Below, piece after piece: positions 9,797-18,381 of a stretch of 64,000 nucleotides of DNA. The DNA comes from Teichococcus rhizosphaerae (lineage in GTDB: Bacteria > Pseudomonadota > Alphaproteobacteria > Acetobacterales > Acetobacteraceae). The stretch lies in NCBI RefSeq assembly GCF_002631185.1, contig NZ_PDNU01000003.1, positions 1-64,000 on the forward strand, given 5' to 3'. The notes beneath the pieces are model-generated. The model was given only the letters and a program-made list of their open reading frames with translations. It did no database searches and was not told where the DNA came from. A program made the position numbers and the translations under genes. Each line of letters starts with the position of its first letter. The first letter of the stretch is position 1.

Positions 9797-11467
9797 ATGC
9801 GCCAGGCCCTGATCCAGACCGACCTGATCCGCGTCCTCGGCCTTTGGCGCGCCCGCCGGGGCTGGCTGCTCGGCGGCGCGGCCATGGCCGTGCTGGCGGC
9901 CCTGGCCGGCGTGGCGCTGCTGGCCCTCGCTGGGCGCGGCGTTTCGGAAGGGCTGCGCAGCGGCGCGCTCACCGGCGCCGCGGTCGGCTCGCTGCTGCTG
10001 CTGCGGCCGCTGATGGCGCTGCGCCCCGGCGCCCGCTACCTGGAGCGCCTCGTCACCCATTCCGCCACCTTCCGGGCGCTGGCCGACACGCGCATCTGGT
10101 TCTTTCGCCGCCTGGCCGAGCGGCTGCCCGCCGGCCTCGGCCTGCGCGGCGCGGGCGACCTGCTGGGCCGCCTCGTCTCGGATGTGGAGGCGCTGGACGG
10201 GCTTTATCTCCGCGCCCTGGTGCCCGGCGCCGCTGCCATCGCCGTGGTGCTGGCGGTGTCGGTGCTGCTGGGCGCGGCCGGGCCGGCGCTGGCCGCCATC
10301 GTGGCGCTGCCGCTGGCGCTCGCCCTGCTGCTGCCGCCGCTGCTGGCGCCCGGCGCCGCGCGCGCCGCGGCCCGCGTGGCCAAGGCGCGGGGCGGCCTGC
10401 GCGCCGCCGCCGTGGACCCGCTGCTGGGGCTGGAGGACACGCTGGCCGCCAATGCCGAGCCGCGCGCCGCCGCCCGGCTGGAGGAGGCGGGCCGCGCCCT
10501 GGCCGAGACGCAGGACCGGCTTTCCCGGCGCTCCGCCTGGGGCGGCGCCAGCGGCGGCCTGCTGGCCCAGGCGGCGCTGCTGGGCGCGCTGGGCTACGGG
10601 CTGGCGGGCGGCCCGGGCGCGGTCGGCGCCACCATCATCGGCCTGTTCCTGGCGCTCGCCGCGGGCGAGGTGCTGGCCGCCCTGCCGCGCGCCGGCACTG
10701 CCCTGGCCGCCGCCGGCGCCAGCGCCCGCCGCCTGTTCGATGCGGCCGACACCCCCGCCCCCGTGGCCGAGCCCGCCAGCCCCGCCGAGGCCCCGCGCGG
10801 CCACGCGCTGCGCGCCGAGGGCGTGCGCTTCGCCTGGGCGCCGGACCGCGCGCCGGTGTTCGAGGATCTCAGCTTCGAGCTGCCGGAAGGCGGGCGGCTG
10901 GCGCTGCTCGGCCCGTCGGGGGCCGGCAAGTCCACCCTGGCCTCGCTGCTGCTGAAGCTGGCCGCGCCGCAGGAGGGGCGGCTGACGCTGGGCGGGGTCG
11001 ATCTCGCCGCGCTGCCGGCCGACGCGGTTCGCGCCCGCATCGCCTGCCTGACCCAGGATGCGCGGCTGTTCGACGACAGCATCGCCGCCAATCTCCGCCT
11101 TGCCGCGCCGGAGGCGGACGATGCCGCGCTGTGGCGGGCGCTGGAGCGCGCCGGGGTGGCGGATGTGGTGCGCGCCCTGCCGGAAGGGCTGGGCACGCGC
11201 TGCGGCGAGGGCGGGGCCCGCTTCTCGGGCGGGCAGGGGCGGCGCCTGGCGCTGGCCCGCGCGCTGCTGGCGCCGGCCGACATCCTGATCCTCGACGAGC
11301 CGGGGGCGGGGCTCGACCCTTCCGCCGAGCGCGCCTTCCTGGAAACGCTGGAAAGCGCCACCGAGGGACGCAGCGTCATCCTGATCGCCCACCGCCTGCT
11401 GGGGGTGGAGCGGCCGACGCGCATCCTCCGCCTCGTGGGCGGCAGGGCGCTGCCGGCAATGGGGTGA
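9797..11467 (+). CDS. cydC: heterodimeric ABC exporter subunit CydC
   Basis: Second half of the CydDC exporter, 556 residues, with an N-terminal membrane domain rich in Ala/Leu and a C-terminal ATPase domain. Walker A is GPSGAGKST near residue 372, the signature is FSGGQGRR near 475, and Walker B is ILILDEPGAGLD, where Gly replaces the usual Thr after DEP. The order cydD-cydC and the tight spacing support a heterodimer. The frame is open upstream to 9674 inside cydD, but ATG 9797 (MRQALIQTDLIRVL) fits the family start. Confidence 0.9.
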   Translation: MRQALIQTDLIRVLGLWRARRGWLLGGAAMAVLAALAGVALLALAGRGVSEGLRSGALTGAAVGSLLLLRPLMALRPGARYLERLVTHSATFRALADTRIWFFRRLAERLPAGLGLRGAGDLLGRLVSDVEALDGLYLRALVPGAAAIAVVLAVSVLLGAAGPALAAIVALPLALALLLPPLLAPGAARAAARVAKARGGLRAAAVDPLLGLEDTLAANAEPRAAARLEEAGRALAETQDRLSRRSAWGGASGGLLAQAALLGALGYGLAGGPGAVGATIIGLFLALAAGEVLAALPRAGTALAAAGASARRLFDAADTPAPVAEPASPAEAPRGHALRAEGVRFAWAPDRAPVFEDLSFELPEGGRLALLGPSGAGKSTLASLLLKLAAPQEGRLTLGGVDLAALPADAVRARIACLTQDARLFDDSIAANLRLAAPEADDAALWRALERAGVADVVRALPEGLGTRCGEGGARFSGGQGRRLALARALLAPADILILDEPGAGLDPSAERAFLETLESATEGRSVILIAHRLLGVERPTRILRLVGGRALPAMG

Positions 11468-11504
11468 GAGGGATGCGGGAGAGGGGCTTCCTCGCCCGCG
11501 CCTC

Positions 11505-12275
11505 CTACCCTTCCTCCGCCACCGGGGTTTCCGCGATCCGGCCGCCTGCGGCCCTGGCGGCCTCGATCCGCGCGCCGAGGGCCCGCAGCTCGGCCTCCGG
11601 GCGGGCCAGCAGCGCCATGGCCATCTTGCCGAGGAAGCCGGGGGAGCCCTGGGCGGCCGCCTGCCCGAACCAGCGCAGCGCCGCCGGGATGTCGCCCGCC
11701 GCCGTGGCCAGGGTGCCCATGTTGAACTGCGCGCGGAAATCGCCCAGCGCGGCGGCGCGGGCATAAAGCGCGTGGGCGGCGGCCGGGTCGGGCGGCGTTT
11801 CCCAGCCGGCCTCCAGGAAGCGGCCCAGCACCGTCATCGACTTGGCGTGGCCCTGCTCGGCGGCGCGGCGGTACCAGGCCAGCGCCCCGGCGCGGTCGCC
11901 TTCCCGCGCCAGCAGGGCGGCGAGGTTGTATTGCGCCCAGTCGAAGCCCTTTGCCGCCGCGTCCCTGTAGATGGCGCGGGCACGCCGCAGGTCGATCGGC
12001 GTGCCCCAGCCCAGCTCGTGGCAGCGCCCTACCATGGTCAGCGCCTTGAGGTTGCCGGCGCCGGCGGCCGCCTGGAACCAGCCCAGCGCGGCGGAGCGGT
12101 CCTCCTTCACGCCGCGGCCTTCCAGCAGGATCTGCCCGTAGAGGATCTGGGCCTCCACCATGCCGGCGCGGGCGGCGGCGGCGATCCAGCGCGCCGCCTC
12201 CTCCGGCGGCCCGCTGAAGGCGGCCTCGAGTTGCTCGGCGCTGGCCTCGCGCACGGTCGAGAGGGGGATGGACAT
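11505..12275 (-). CDS. Sel1-repeat (tetratricopeptide-like) protein
   Basis: A 256-residue protein made almost wholly of Sel1-like repeats, with a run of A-x2-LG-x2-W/Y-x-AA-x-G units from about residue 28 to 210 and no signal peptide. Sel1 proteins are helical scaffolds for protein-protein contacts. The phrases GWGTPIDL, WAQYNLAALLA, GHAKSM and GDFRAQFN resemble, from memory, the small Sel1 protein that accompanies PiuC-type iron-regulated hydroxylases in pseudomonads. No piuC is next to it here, so that link is inference. A GTTGCGA/TCGCAAC palindrome lies 18 bases upstream and could be an iron-type operator. Confidence 0.85.
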   Translation of the reverse strand: MSIPLSTVREASAEQLEAAFSGPPEEAARWIAAAARAGMVEAQILYGQILLEGRGVKEDRSAALGWFQAAAGAGNLKALTMVGRCHELGWGTPIDLRRARAIYRDAAAKGFDWAQYNLAALLAREGDRAGALAWYRRAAEQGHAKSMTVLGRFLEAGWETPPDPAAAHALYARAAALGDFRAQFNMGTLATAAGDIPAALRWFGQAAAQGSPGFLGKMAMALLARPEAELRALGARIEAARAAGGRIAETPVAEEG

Positions 12276-12292
12276 GCCCTGGCTCTAGCCTT

Positions 12293-12311
12293 GTTGCGAT
12301 CTCCTCGCAAC
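12293..12311. promoter_or_regulatory. GTTGCGA-n5-TCGCAAC palindrome upstream of the Sel1 gene
   Basis: Perfect 7-bp arms GTTGCGA (12293-12299) and TCGCAAC (12305-12311) are separated by five bases, 18 bases in front of the minus-strand Sel1 start. The arms match the outer parts of TTGCGA...TCNCAA sites that I associate with Fur-type regulation in alphaproteobacteria. The same AGTTGCGAG block occurs at 22380. The family assignment is inference. Confidence 0.4.
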
Positions 12312-12339
12312 TATTCCGGGCCGGCGCGGGTCGGGACCC

Positions 12340-13293
12340 TCACCCAGGCGGCGGGCCGGCGGGGTGGAGCCTTCCGCCCTGCTTGACGCGCCCGGGCAGC
12401 GGGTGCCCGACCACCTCCTCGGCGAGCCTGCCCGCCTCGATGAGCCGCTCCAGGTCCAGCCCCGTCTCGATGCCCGCCTCCGCGCAGAGCAGGGCGAGGT
12501 CCTCCGTGCAGATGTTCCCCGCCGCCCCGGCATGGCGCGCGAAGGGGCAGCCGCCCAGCCCGGCAATGGCCGCGTCGAACCGCGCGACCCCGAGGCGCAT
12601 CCCTTCCCAGGCATTGACCATGGCCAGGCCGCGCGTGTCGTGCAGGTGGAGCGAGAGTTCCAGCTCGGGCCACTTCTCCCGCACCGCGCCCACCACGGCG
12701 GCGACGCGCCGGGGCGTGGCCCAGGCCATGGTGTCGGCCAGCGAGACGACCGGCCGCTCCAGCCCCGCGCCGCCGGCCAGCGCCAGGATGGCCGCCACGC
12801 GGTCAATCACCGCGCCCACTGGCACCTCGCCCTGGAAGTTGCAGCCGAAGGCCGCCATCACCGTGGCGCGGGCGAAGGGGATGCGGTGCTCGGCATAGAG
12901 CGCCATCAGCGCCGCGGCGGCGGCGAGGTCCTGCTCGCGGTCGCGGTTCTGGTTGCGGCGGCCGAAGGCCTCGGAGGCCGAGACGGAGACGCTGCCGTCC
13001 AGGGTGAGGTTGGGCGCCACCAGGGCGCGCAGGAACCCCTTGGCGTTCAGCCACAGCGCGCCGAAGGCGACGCCCGGCGGCGGCCGCAGCGCCTGGCAGA
13101 CGGCCTCGGCATCGGCCATGCCCGGCACCCGGCGCGGATCGACGAAGGAGACGGCCTGGATGCGCCTCAGCCCCGTTCCGGCCAGCGCCTGGATCAGCGC
13201 CACCTTGCGGGCGGTGGGGATCTCGCCCTTCTCGAACTGGAAGCCCTCGCGCGGGCCTTCCTCGCGGATCTCGATGCGGGGGGGCAGGCTCAT
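12340..13293 (-). CDS. hydroxymethylglutaryl-CoA lyase-like protein
   Basis: A 317-residue TIM-barrel acyl-CoA lyase of the HMG-CoA lyase family, which splits a 3-hydroxyacyl-CoA into acetyl-CoA or pyruvate plus a shorter acid. The N terminus has EEGPREGFQFE (family EVGPRDGLQ with Arg for substrate and an acidic metal ligand). The metal-binding LHLHDTRG pair is near residue 212, and the catalytic loop AGLGGCPFARHAGAAGN carries the conserved Cys. The ATG overlaps the stop of the CoA-transferase gene by four bases (ATGA), so the two are coupled. The pair suggests activation of a branched hydroxy-dicarboxylic acid by CoA transfer followed by cleavage. The actual substrate (3-hydroxy-3-methylglutarate, citramalate or other) cannot be told. 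Confidence 0.87.
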   Translation of the reverse strand: MSLPPRIEIREEGPREGFQFEKGEIPTARKVALIQALAGTGLRRIQAVSFVDPRRVPGMADAEAVCQALRPPPGVAFGALWLNAKGFLRALVAPNLTLDGSVSVSASEAFGRRNQNRDREQDLAAAAALMALYAEHRIPFARATVMAAFGCNFQGEVPVGAVIDRVAAILALAGGAGLERPVVSLADTMAWATPRRVAAVVGAVREKWPELELSLHLHDTRGLAMVNAWEGMRLGVARFDAAIAGLGGCPFARHAGAAGNICTEDLALLCAEAGIETGLDLERLIEAGRLAEEVVGHPLPGRVKQGGRLHPAGPPPG

Positions 13294-14489
13294 GCGGCGG
13301 TCTCCTCCGGCAGCGCCAGCACGCCGTCCTGGCGCAGCGCGGCGATCTCCGCCTCGCTGAGGCCGAGGCCCGCCAGCACCGCCGCGCCGCCCTCGCCGAC
13401 ATGCGGTGGCTGGCGGCGCAGGCCGAGGGCGGCGGCCTCGAAATGCAGCGGCGTCATCGGCAGGGCGGCGCGCAGCGTGTCGGTCAGCGCCGTCTCGCCC
13501 ATGATGCCGCTGGCGGCGAGGTGCGGGTCGTCGAACAGGTCCTCCGGGTGGGCCACGGGGGCGCAGGGGATGCGCGCCGCGCGGCAGCGCTCCAGCACCT
13601 CGGCCACCGTCATGGACGCGAAGATCCGCTCCAGCTCGGGCATGATCCGCGCGCGGCCCGCCACGCGCTGGGCGTTGGTGGCGAGGCCGGGGTCGGCGCC
13701 CAGCGCCTCCAGGCCGAACCGGGCGCAGAGGCGCTGCCAGTGCTGGTCGCTGGTGACGCCGACGAAGACCTGCCCGTCGGCGGCGGCGAACACGTCGTAG
13801 ATGGCCCAGGTGATGCGCCGCGCCGTCATCGGCGGCACGCGGCTGCCGGCGATGGCGCCCGCCGCCATGTGCTGCCCCACCATGAAGGCGACGCTCTCGA
13901 ACAGCGAGGCCTGCACCTTCTGGCCCTGGCCGGTGGCTTCCCGCTGCCGCAGCGCCGCCAGGATGCCGACGACGCCGAACACCCCGCCCATGATGTCCAC
14001 CACCGAGGTGCCGGCGCGCAGCGGCCGGCCGGGCAGGCCGGTCATGAAGGCGAGCCCGCCCTGCATCTGCACCACCTCGTCCAGCGCCGGCAGGTCCTCA
14101 TAGGGGCCGGGCAGGTAGCCCTTCAGCGCGCAATAGACGAGGCGCGGGTTGCGGGCGCGGAGCTGCTCCCAGCCGAGGCCCAGCCGCTCCATGGTGCCGG
14201 GCGCGAAGTTCTCCACCAGCACGTCGGCGGTGGGGACGTGGCGCTCCAGCAGAGCCTTGCCGCGCGGGTCCTTCAGGTCCAGCGCCAGGCTGGCCTTGTT
14301 GCGGTTGTAGGTGGCGAAGAAGCCGGTGCCGAAGCCGCCCAGCCGGCGGGTGCGGTCGCCCTCCGGCGGCTCGACGCGGATCACCTCGGCGCCGAGATCG
14401 GCCAGCACCACGCCGCAGGTGGGGCCCATCACGGTGTGGCCGAAATCCAGCACCCGCAAGCCGGCGAGGGGGAGAGGGTTGGTTGACAC
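13290..14489 (-). CDS. CaiB/BaiF (class III) CoA-transferase
   Basis: A 399-residue family III CoA-transferase, which moves CoA between carboxylic acids through an aspartyl-CoA intermediate. Typical features are the opening LAGLRVLDFGHTVMGP, the VKVE-like VIRVEPPEGD, the NRNKASLALDLKDPRG block and the ENFAPGTMERLGLGWE motif. It starts with GTG at 14489 (MSTNPLPLAGL). It is first in a two-gene unit with the HMG-CoA-lyase-like gene and is divergent from an IclR regulator, with a palindrome between the two starts. It is therefore probably controlled by that regulator. Confidence 0.92.
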   Translation of the reverse strand: MSTNPLPLAGLRVLDFGHTVMGPTCGVVLADLGAEVIRVEPPEGDRTRRLGGFGTGFFATYNRNKASLALDLKDPRGKALLERHVPTADVLVENFAPGTMERLGLGWEQLRARNPRLVYCALKGYLPGPYEDLPALDEVVQMQGGLAFMTGLPGRPLRAGTSVVDIMGGVFGVVGILAALRQREATGQGQKVQASLFESVAFMVGQHMAAGAIAGSRVPPMTARRITWAIYDVFAAADGQVFVGVTSDQHWQRLCARFGLEALGADPGLATNAQRVAGRARIMPELERIFASMTVAEVLERCRAARIPCAPVAHPEDLFDDPHLAASGIMGETALTDTLRAALPMTPLHFEAAALGLRRQPPHVGEGGAAVLAGLGLSEAEIAALRQDGVLALPEETAA

Positions 14490-14502
14490 GGCTTCGTTCC
14501 GT

Positions 14503-14525
14503 CAGACAGAATATCGTTCTGCCTG
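14503..14525. promoter_or_regulatory. palindromic operator, probable IclR-family site
   Basis: Imperfect 9-bp inverted repeat CAGACAGAA (14503-14511) and TTCTGCCTG (14517-14525) around TATCG, with eight of nine pairs matching. It lies between the divergent CoA-transferase and IclR starts. The core CAGAA-n5-TTCTG resembles the 13-15 bp palindromes used by IclR-family proteins. A TTGACA at 14483-14488 stands about the right distance in front of AGAATA to be the regulator's own promoter, so the site would overlap its -10 and allow autoregulation. Confidence 0.55.
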
Positions 14526-14530
14526 CAAGC

Positions 14531-15217
14531 ATGGAGAAGCCCCGCATGCCGGTCAAGCCGGAAGCACCCGCCGAAGGCGTGGGCGCGGTCGATCGCGCCT
14601 TGTCCATCCTCTTCGCCTTCGAGGCCGGCGATGCGGGGCTGACCCTGGCCGAGCTTTCCCGCCGCACCGGGCTCTACAAGAGCACGCTGCTGCGGCTGAT
14701 CGCCTCGCTGGAACGCGCGCGGATGCTGGTGCGGCCGGGGGCGGAGGCGCGCTGGCGGCTGGGCCCGGCGCTGGTCGGCCTCGGGCTGCGCGCCCAGAGC
14801 GGCACCACCCTGCTGCGCGAGCTGGTGCCGCCCGTGCTGCGCCGGCTGGTGGCGGAAACGGGGGAAAGCGCCAGCTTCTACGTCCGCGAGGGCGAGGCGC
14901 GCCTTTGCCTGCTGCGGGAGGAGGGGCGCCACGCGGCGCGCGACCAAGTGCCGCCCGGCTCGCTGCTGCCGCTGTATCGCGGCGCCGCCGGGCATGTGCT
15001 GAGCGGCGCGGCGGACGGGCTCTCGGTCACCATCGGCGAGCGGGACCCGGAGCTGGCGGCCATCGCGGCGCCGGTGCGCGGCAGCCAGGGGCTGCTGCTC
15101 GGCGCGCTCTGCCTGTCCGGCACCGCGACGCGGCTGCGCGACGCCCGCTACCGCGCGCCGCTGGAGGAGGCGGTGCGGCGCGAGGCGGCGGGGCTGACGG
15201 CGCTGCTGGGCGGGTGA
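14531..15217 (+). CDS. IclR-family transcriptional regulator
   Basis: About 228 residues. An N-terminal winged helix starts at GVGAVDRALSILFAFE and runs through LTLAELSRRTGLYKSTLLRLIASLERARML. The C-terminal effector-binding GAF-like domain follows (ESASFYVREGEARLCLLRE, LYRGAAGHVLS, and RGSQGLLLGALCLSG at the end). It is divergent from the CoA-transferase/lyase pair and most likely represses or activates it in response to an acid or its CoA ester. The start is either ATG 14531 or ATG 14546, and the second has GGAGAAG nine bases upstream. The longer open frame to 14483 has only a TTG and would run through the operator. Confidence 0.92.
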   Translation: MEKPRMPVKPEAPAEGVGAVDRALSILFAFEAGDAGLTLAELSRRTGLYKSTLLRLIASLERARMLVRPGAEARWRLGPALVGLGLRAQSGTTLLRELVPPVLRRLVAETGESASFYVREGEARLCLLREEGRHAARDQVPPGSLLPLYRGAAGHVLSGAADGLSVTIGERDPELAAIAAPVRGSQGLLLGALCLSGTATRLRDARYRAPLEEAVRREAAGLTALLGG

Positions 15218-15236
15218 GGCGCGAAAAGGGAGGCGC

Positions 15237-15650
15237 TCATTCCCGCTCCATCCGCGCCACGGCCCATTGCCAGAGGCAGAGCAGGGGCGCCACCACCAGC
15301 TCCATCCCCAGCCCGAACAGCATGGGCGCCGGCGGCGCGCCCTGCACCGCCAGCCCCAGCAGCCGCCCGAGCCCGCCCAGCGCCACGATGGCGGTGAGCA
15401 GCCTGAAGCGCGGCCCCTGCTCCTCGATCCGCCGCAGCGTGCTCCAGAAGCCGAGGCCGATGCCCAGCAGCAGGCCGGACAGGTAGCGGTAGTGGCTGTC
15501 CAGCGCGACCGCGCGCAGCAGGGGCGGCGCCTCGGAGGCGGGCAGCATGTCGAGGCCGAAGAGCAGGCCGGTCAGGCCGGCGGCGACGGGCACCAGGCCG
15601 CCCAGCGCCACGGCGGCGCGCAGCAGCATGCGGTGATGTCGGGAAGTCAT
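15237..15650 (-). CDS. DUF4345-like small membrane protein
   Basis: A 137-residue integral membrane protein with about four hydrophobic helices: MLLRAAVALGGLVPVAAGLTG, YLSGLLLGIGLGFW, LTAIVALGGLGRLLGLAV and the C-terminal MELVVAPLLCLWQWAVA. The SHYRYLSGLLLGIGLGFW stretch is typical of DUF4345 proteins, whose function is unknown. ATG 15650 gives a compact product; the frame is open far upstream, antisense to the next gene, as is common at this GC. It is convergent with the IclR gene and divergent from the peptide-receptor gene at 15744. Confidence 0.75.
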   Translation of the reverse strand: MTSRHHRMLLRAAVALGGLVPVAAGLTGLLFGLDMLPASEAPPLLRAVALDSHYRYLSGLLLGIGLGFWSTLRRIEEQGPRFRLLTAIVALGGLGRLLGLAVQGAPPAPMLFGLGMELVVAPLLCLWQWAVARMERE

Positions 15651-15743
15651 TGGGGCTTGGCGTTCCGTGCGCGGTTTCGCTACGCAGAAGGCCGCGGCAC
15701 CGCACCCGGTTGCCGCGTCACGCAACGGGACAGGAGCGGCCGG

Positions 15744-17438
15744 ATGGGCGATGGCGGATGCGGCGTGCCGAGAACCCTGGCGGCGGTGCTGGCCGGCTCC
15801 CTCGCGGCGGTGCCCGCCATGGCGCAGGCGCCGGCACCTTCCGCCACGCGGCCGCTGCTGACCATCGGCATCAACCAGTATCCCGGCACCTTCCACCCCA
15901 ACATCGAGAGCATGGCGGCCAAGGCTTACATCCTGGGTTTCGTCCGCCGCCCCGTCACCGCCTATGACGCGGACTGGGCGCTCGCCTGCCTCTCCTGCGA
16001 GCGGCTGCCGAGCTTCGGGAACGGCGACGCGGCGCGGGAGACGACGCCGGATGGCAAGCCCGGCCTGCGCCTGACCTACCGCCTGCGCGAGGGCGAGAGA
16101 TGGGCCGACGGCACGCCCGTCACCGCCGAGGACCTGCGCTTCGCCTGGGAAGCGGGGCGCGCCTTCGAGACGGGCTTCGGCCCCGCCGAGTTCTACCGCT
16201 CGGCCTATGAGCTGATCGTCGTCGATGCGCGCACCGTCACGCTGCGGCTGGACAAGGTGACCTACGACTTCGCTTCCCTCGGCGACTTCCAGCCGCTGCC
16301 GGCGCGCATCGAGCGGCCGCGCTGGGAGGCGGACCGCCAGGGCTACCGCAACCGCACCGCCTACGACACCGAGACCGCCAATCCCGGCCTGTGGAACGGC
16401 CCCTACCGCATCGCCGCCGTGCAGCCGGGGGCGGGGGTGACGCTGGAGCGCAATGCCCATTGGGCGGGCGCGAAGCCGCCCTTCGAGCGCATCGCCATCC
16501 GCACGGTGGAGAACACGGCGGCGCTGGAGGCGCAGCTCCTGGCCGGGCAGCTCGACATGATCGCGGGCGAGCTGGGCCTGCCGCTGGAACAGGCGCTGGC
16601 GCTGCAGAAGCGCAGCGGCGAGCGGTTCCGCTTCGCCTTCACCCCCGGCCTGACCTACGAGCACATCGACCTCAACCTGGACAACCCGCTGCTCGCCGAC
16701 CGGCGCGTGCGCCAGGCCCTGCTGCTCGCCGCCGACCGCAGGCAGATCGTCGAGCGGCTCTACGAGGGCCGCCAGCCCGTGGCCGAGGGCGGCGTCCACC
16801 CGCGCGACCGGATGTATGACGATGGCCTGCCGGGATACCCCTTCGACCCGGCGCGGGCCGCCGCGCTGCTGGAGGAGGCCGGATGGCGCCCGGGGCCGGA
16901 CGGCATCCGCCGCAACGCGGCCGGCGAGCGGCTCTCGCTGGAGTTCATGACCACCGCCGGCAACCGCTCGCGCGAGCAGGTGCAGCAGATCCTGGCCGGG
17001 ATGTGGAAGGCGGTGGGCGTCGAGGCGCGCATCCGCAACGAGCCGCCGCGCGTCTTTTTCGGCGAGACGGTGAGCAAGCGGCGCTTCGGGGCCATGGCGA
17101 TGTTCGCCTGGATCAGCAGCCCGGAGAACGTGCCGCGCTCCACCTTCCATTCCGACGAGATCCCGCGCCCCGAGCGCAACTGGTCCGGCCAGAACTACAC
17201 CGGCTACCGCGACGCCGAGGTGGACCGGCTGATCGAGGAGATCCCCGTGACCCTGGAGCCGGAGGCGCGCCGCCCGCTCTGGTCCGCGCTGCAGCGGCGC
17301 ATCGCCACCGACCTGCCGGCCCTGCCGCTTTGGCACCGGGCGGACGCGCATGTCTGGCCGCGCTGGCTGGAGGGCGTGCGGCCCACCGGGCACCAGAACT
17401 ATTCCTCGCTCTGGGTGTCCGAGTGGCGGCTGCGCTGA
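15744..17438 (+). CDS. ABC transporter substrate-binding protein, family 5 (peptide/nickel type)
   Basis: A periplasmic receptor of 564 residues in the DppA/OppA family. The N terminus ends a signal peptide at AVPAMAQA near residue 30, and AGGAG-like spacing (AGGAG eight bases before ATG 15744) fixes the start. Family marks are LRLTYRLREGERWADGTPVTAEDLRFAWE near 105 and LADRRVRQALLLAADRRQIVERLYEG near 315. The last part, LPLWHRADAHVWPRWLEGV, also fits. Two permease genes follow directly, so it is the receptor of a dipeptide-type importer. Its ligand is unknown. Confidence 0.92.
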   Translation: MGDGGCGVPRTLAAVLAGSLAAVPAMAQAPAPSATRPLLTIGINQYPGTFHPNIESMAAKAYILGFVRRPVTAYDADWALACLSCERLPSFGNGDAARETTPDGKPGLRLTYRLREGERWADGTPVTAEDLRFAWEAGRAFETGFGPAEFYRSAYELIVVDARTVTLRLDKVTYDFASLGDFQPLPARIERPRWEADRQGYRNRTAYDTETANPGLWNGPYRIAAVQPGAGVTLERNAHWAGAKPPFERIAIRTVENTAALEAQLLAGQLDMIAGELGLPLEQALALQKRSGERFRFAFTPGLTYEHIDLNLDNPLLADRRVRQALLLAADRRQIVERLYEGRQPVAEGGVHPRDRMYDDGLPGYPFDPARAAALLEEAGWRPGPDGIRRNAAGERLSLEFMTTAGNRSREQVQQILAGMWKAVGVEARIRNEPPRVFFGETVSKRRFGAMAMFAWISSPENVPRSTFHSDEIPRPERNWSGQNYTGYRDAEVDRLIEEIPVTLEPEARRPLWSALQRRIATDLPALPLWHRADAHVWPRWLEGVRPTGHQNYSSLWVSEWRLR

Positions 17439-17445
17439 GAACCCC

Positions 17446-18381
17446 ATGCTGAGGATGGTGGCGCTGCGCCTGCCGCAGATCGCGCTGACGCTTGCGCTGC
17501 TGTCGCTGGCCGCCTGGTTCGCCATCGGGCTGATGCCGGGGGACCCGGCCTCGCTCGCCCTGGTGTCCGACCCGCGGCTGACGGCGGAGGATGCCGCGCG
17601 CCTGCGCGCCCTGCACGGGCTCGACCAGCCGCTGATGGCCCGCTACCTCGCCTGGGCCGGCGCGCTGCTGCGGGGCGAGCTGGGCTATTCCCGCCTCTAC
17701 GCCCAGCCGGTGGCCGATGTGCTGTGGCCCGCCCTGCGCTCCACCCTGGTGCTGGTGGGCAGCGCGGTGGGGCTGGCGGCGCTGGCGGGGGTGGCGCTGG
17801 GCGGGCTCGCCGCGCTCAGGCCGCGCCTGGCGCCCCTGGTCGATGCGGTGGCGCTGCTCGGCCAGGCCATGCCGGGCTTCTGGCTGGGCATCCTGCTGAT
17901 CATCCTGTTTGCCGTGTGGCTGGGCTGGCTGCCGGCCGGGGGCGCGCCGCCACCGGGCGAGGCGGGCTGGCCCTTCCTGGTGCTGCCGGTGGCCACCATC
18001 GCCTTCGGGCAGATGGCGGCCTATGCGCGCCATGCCGCCGCCGCCCTTTCCGCCGAGCTGCACCGCCCCTTCATCACCAGCGCCCGGGCGCGCGGGGCGG
18101 GGGAGGGGCGCATCCTGTGGCGCCACGCCCTGCCCAACGCCGGCGTGCCGCTGCTGACCCTGCTGGCGCTGGATGCCGGCGCCCTGGTGTCCGGCGCGCT
18201 GGTGACCGAGACGGTGTTCGCCCGCCCCGGCATGGGCAAGCTGCTCTACGATTCGGTGATGGGCAACGACTACAACCTGGCGCTCCTGGCGCTGCTGCTG
18301 GTGGCGCTGGTGACGATGCTGGCGACGCTGGCCGCCGACCTCGCCCAGCGCTGGCTCGACCCGCGGATCGGCGAGCGATGA
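17446..18381 (+). CDS. ABC transporter permease, DppB/OppB type
   Basis: A 311-residue inner-membrane permease. It opens with a transmembrane helix (IALTLALLSLAAWFAIGLMPGDPA) followed by the characteristic LRALHGLDQPLMARYLAWAGALLRGELGYS loop. The cytoplasmic EAA loop, which contacts the ATPase, is SARARGAGEGRILWRHALPNAGVPLL near residue 205, and ALVTETVFARPGMGKLLYDSV follows, all as in DppB. The start ATG 17446 is seven bases after the receptor stop. It overlaps the next permease by ATGA. Confidence 0.92.
   Translation: MLRMVALRLPQIALTLALLSLAAWFAIGLMPGDPASLALVSDPRLTAEDAARLRALHGLDQPLMARYLAWAGALLRGELGYSRLYAQPVADVLWPALRSTLVLVGSAVGLAALAGVALGGLAALRPRLAPLVDAVALLGQAMPGFWLGILLIILFAVWLGWLPAGGAPPPGEAGWPFLVLPVATIAFGQMAAYARHAAAALSAELHRPFITSARARGAGEGRILWRHALPNAGVPLLTLLALDAGALVSGALVTETVFARPGMGKLLYDSVMGNDYNLALLALLLVALVTMLATLAADLAQRWLDPRIGER

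Noticed and set aside
9359-11766. 801-codon open frames on both strands over cydDC
   Set aside because: Both products are low-complexity Arg/Pro/Ala strings; the CydD and CydC frames carry complete ABC motifs and explain the region.
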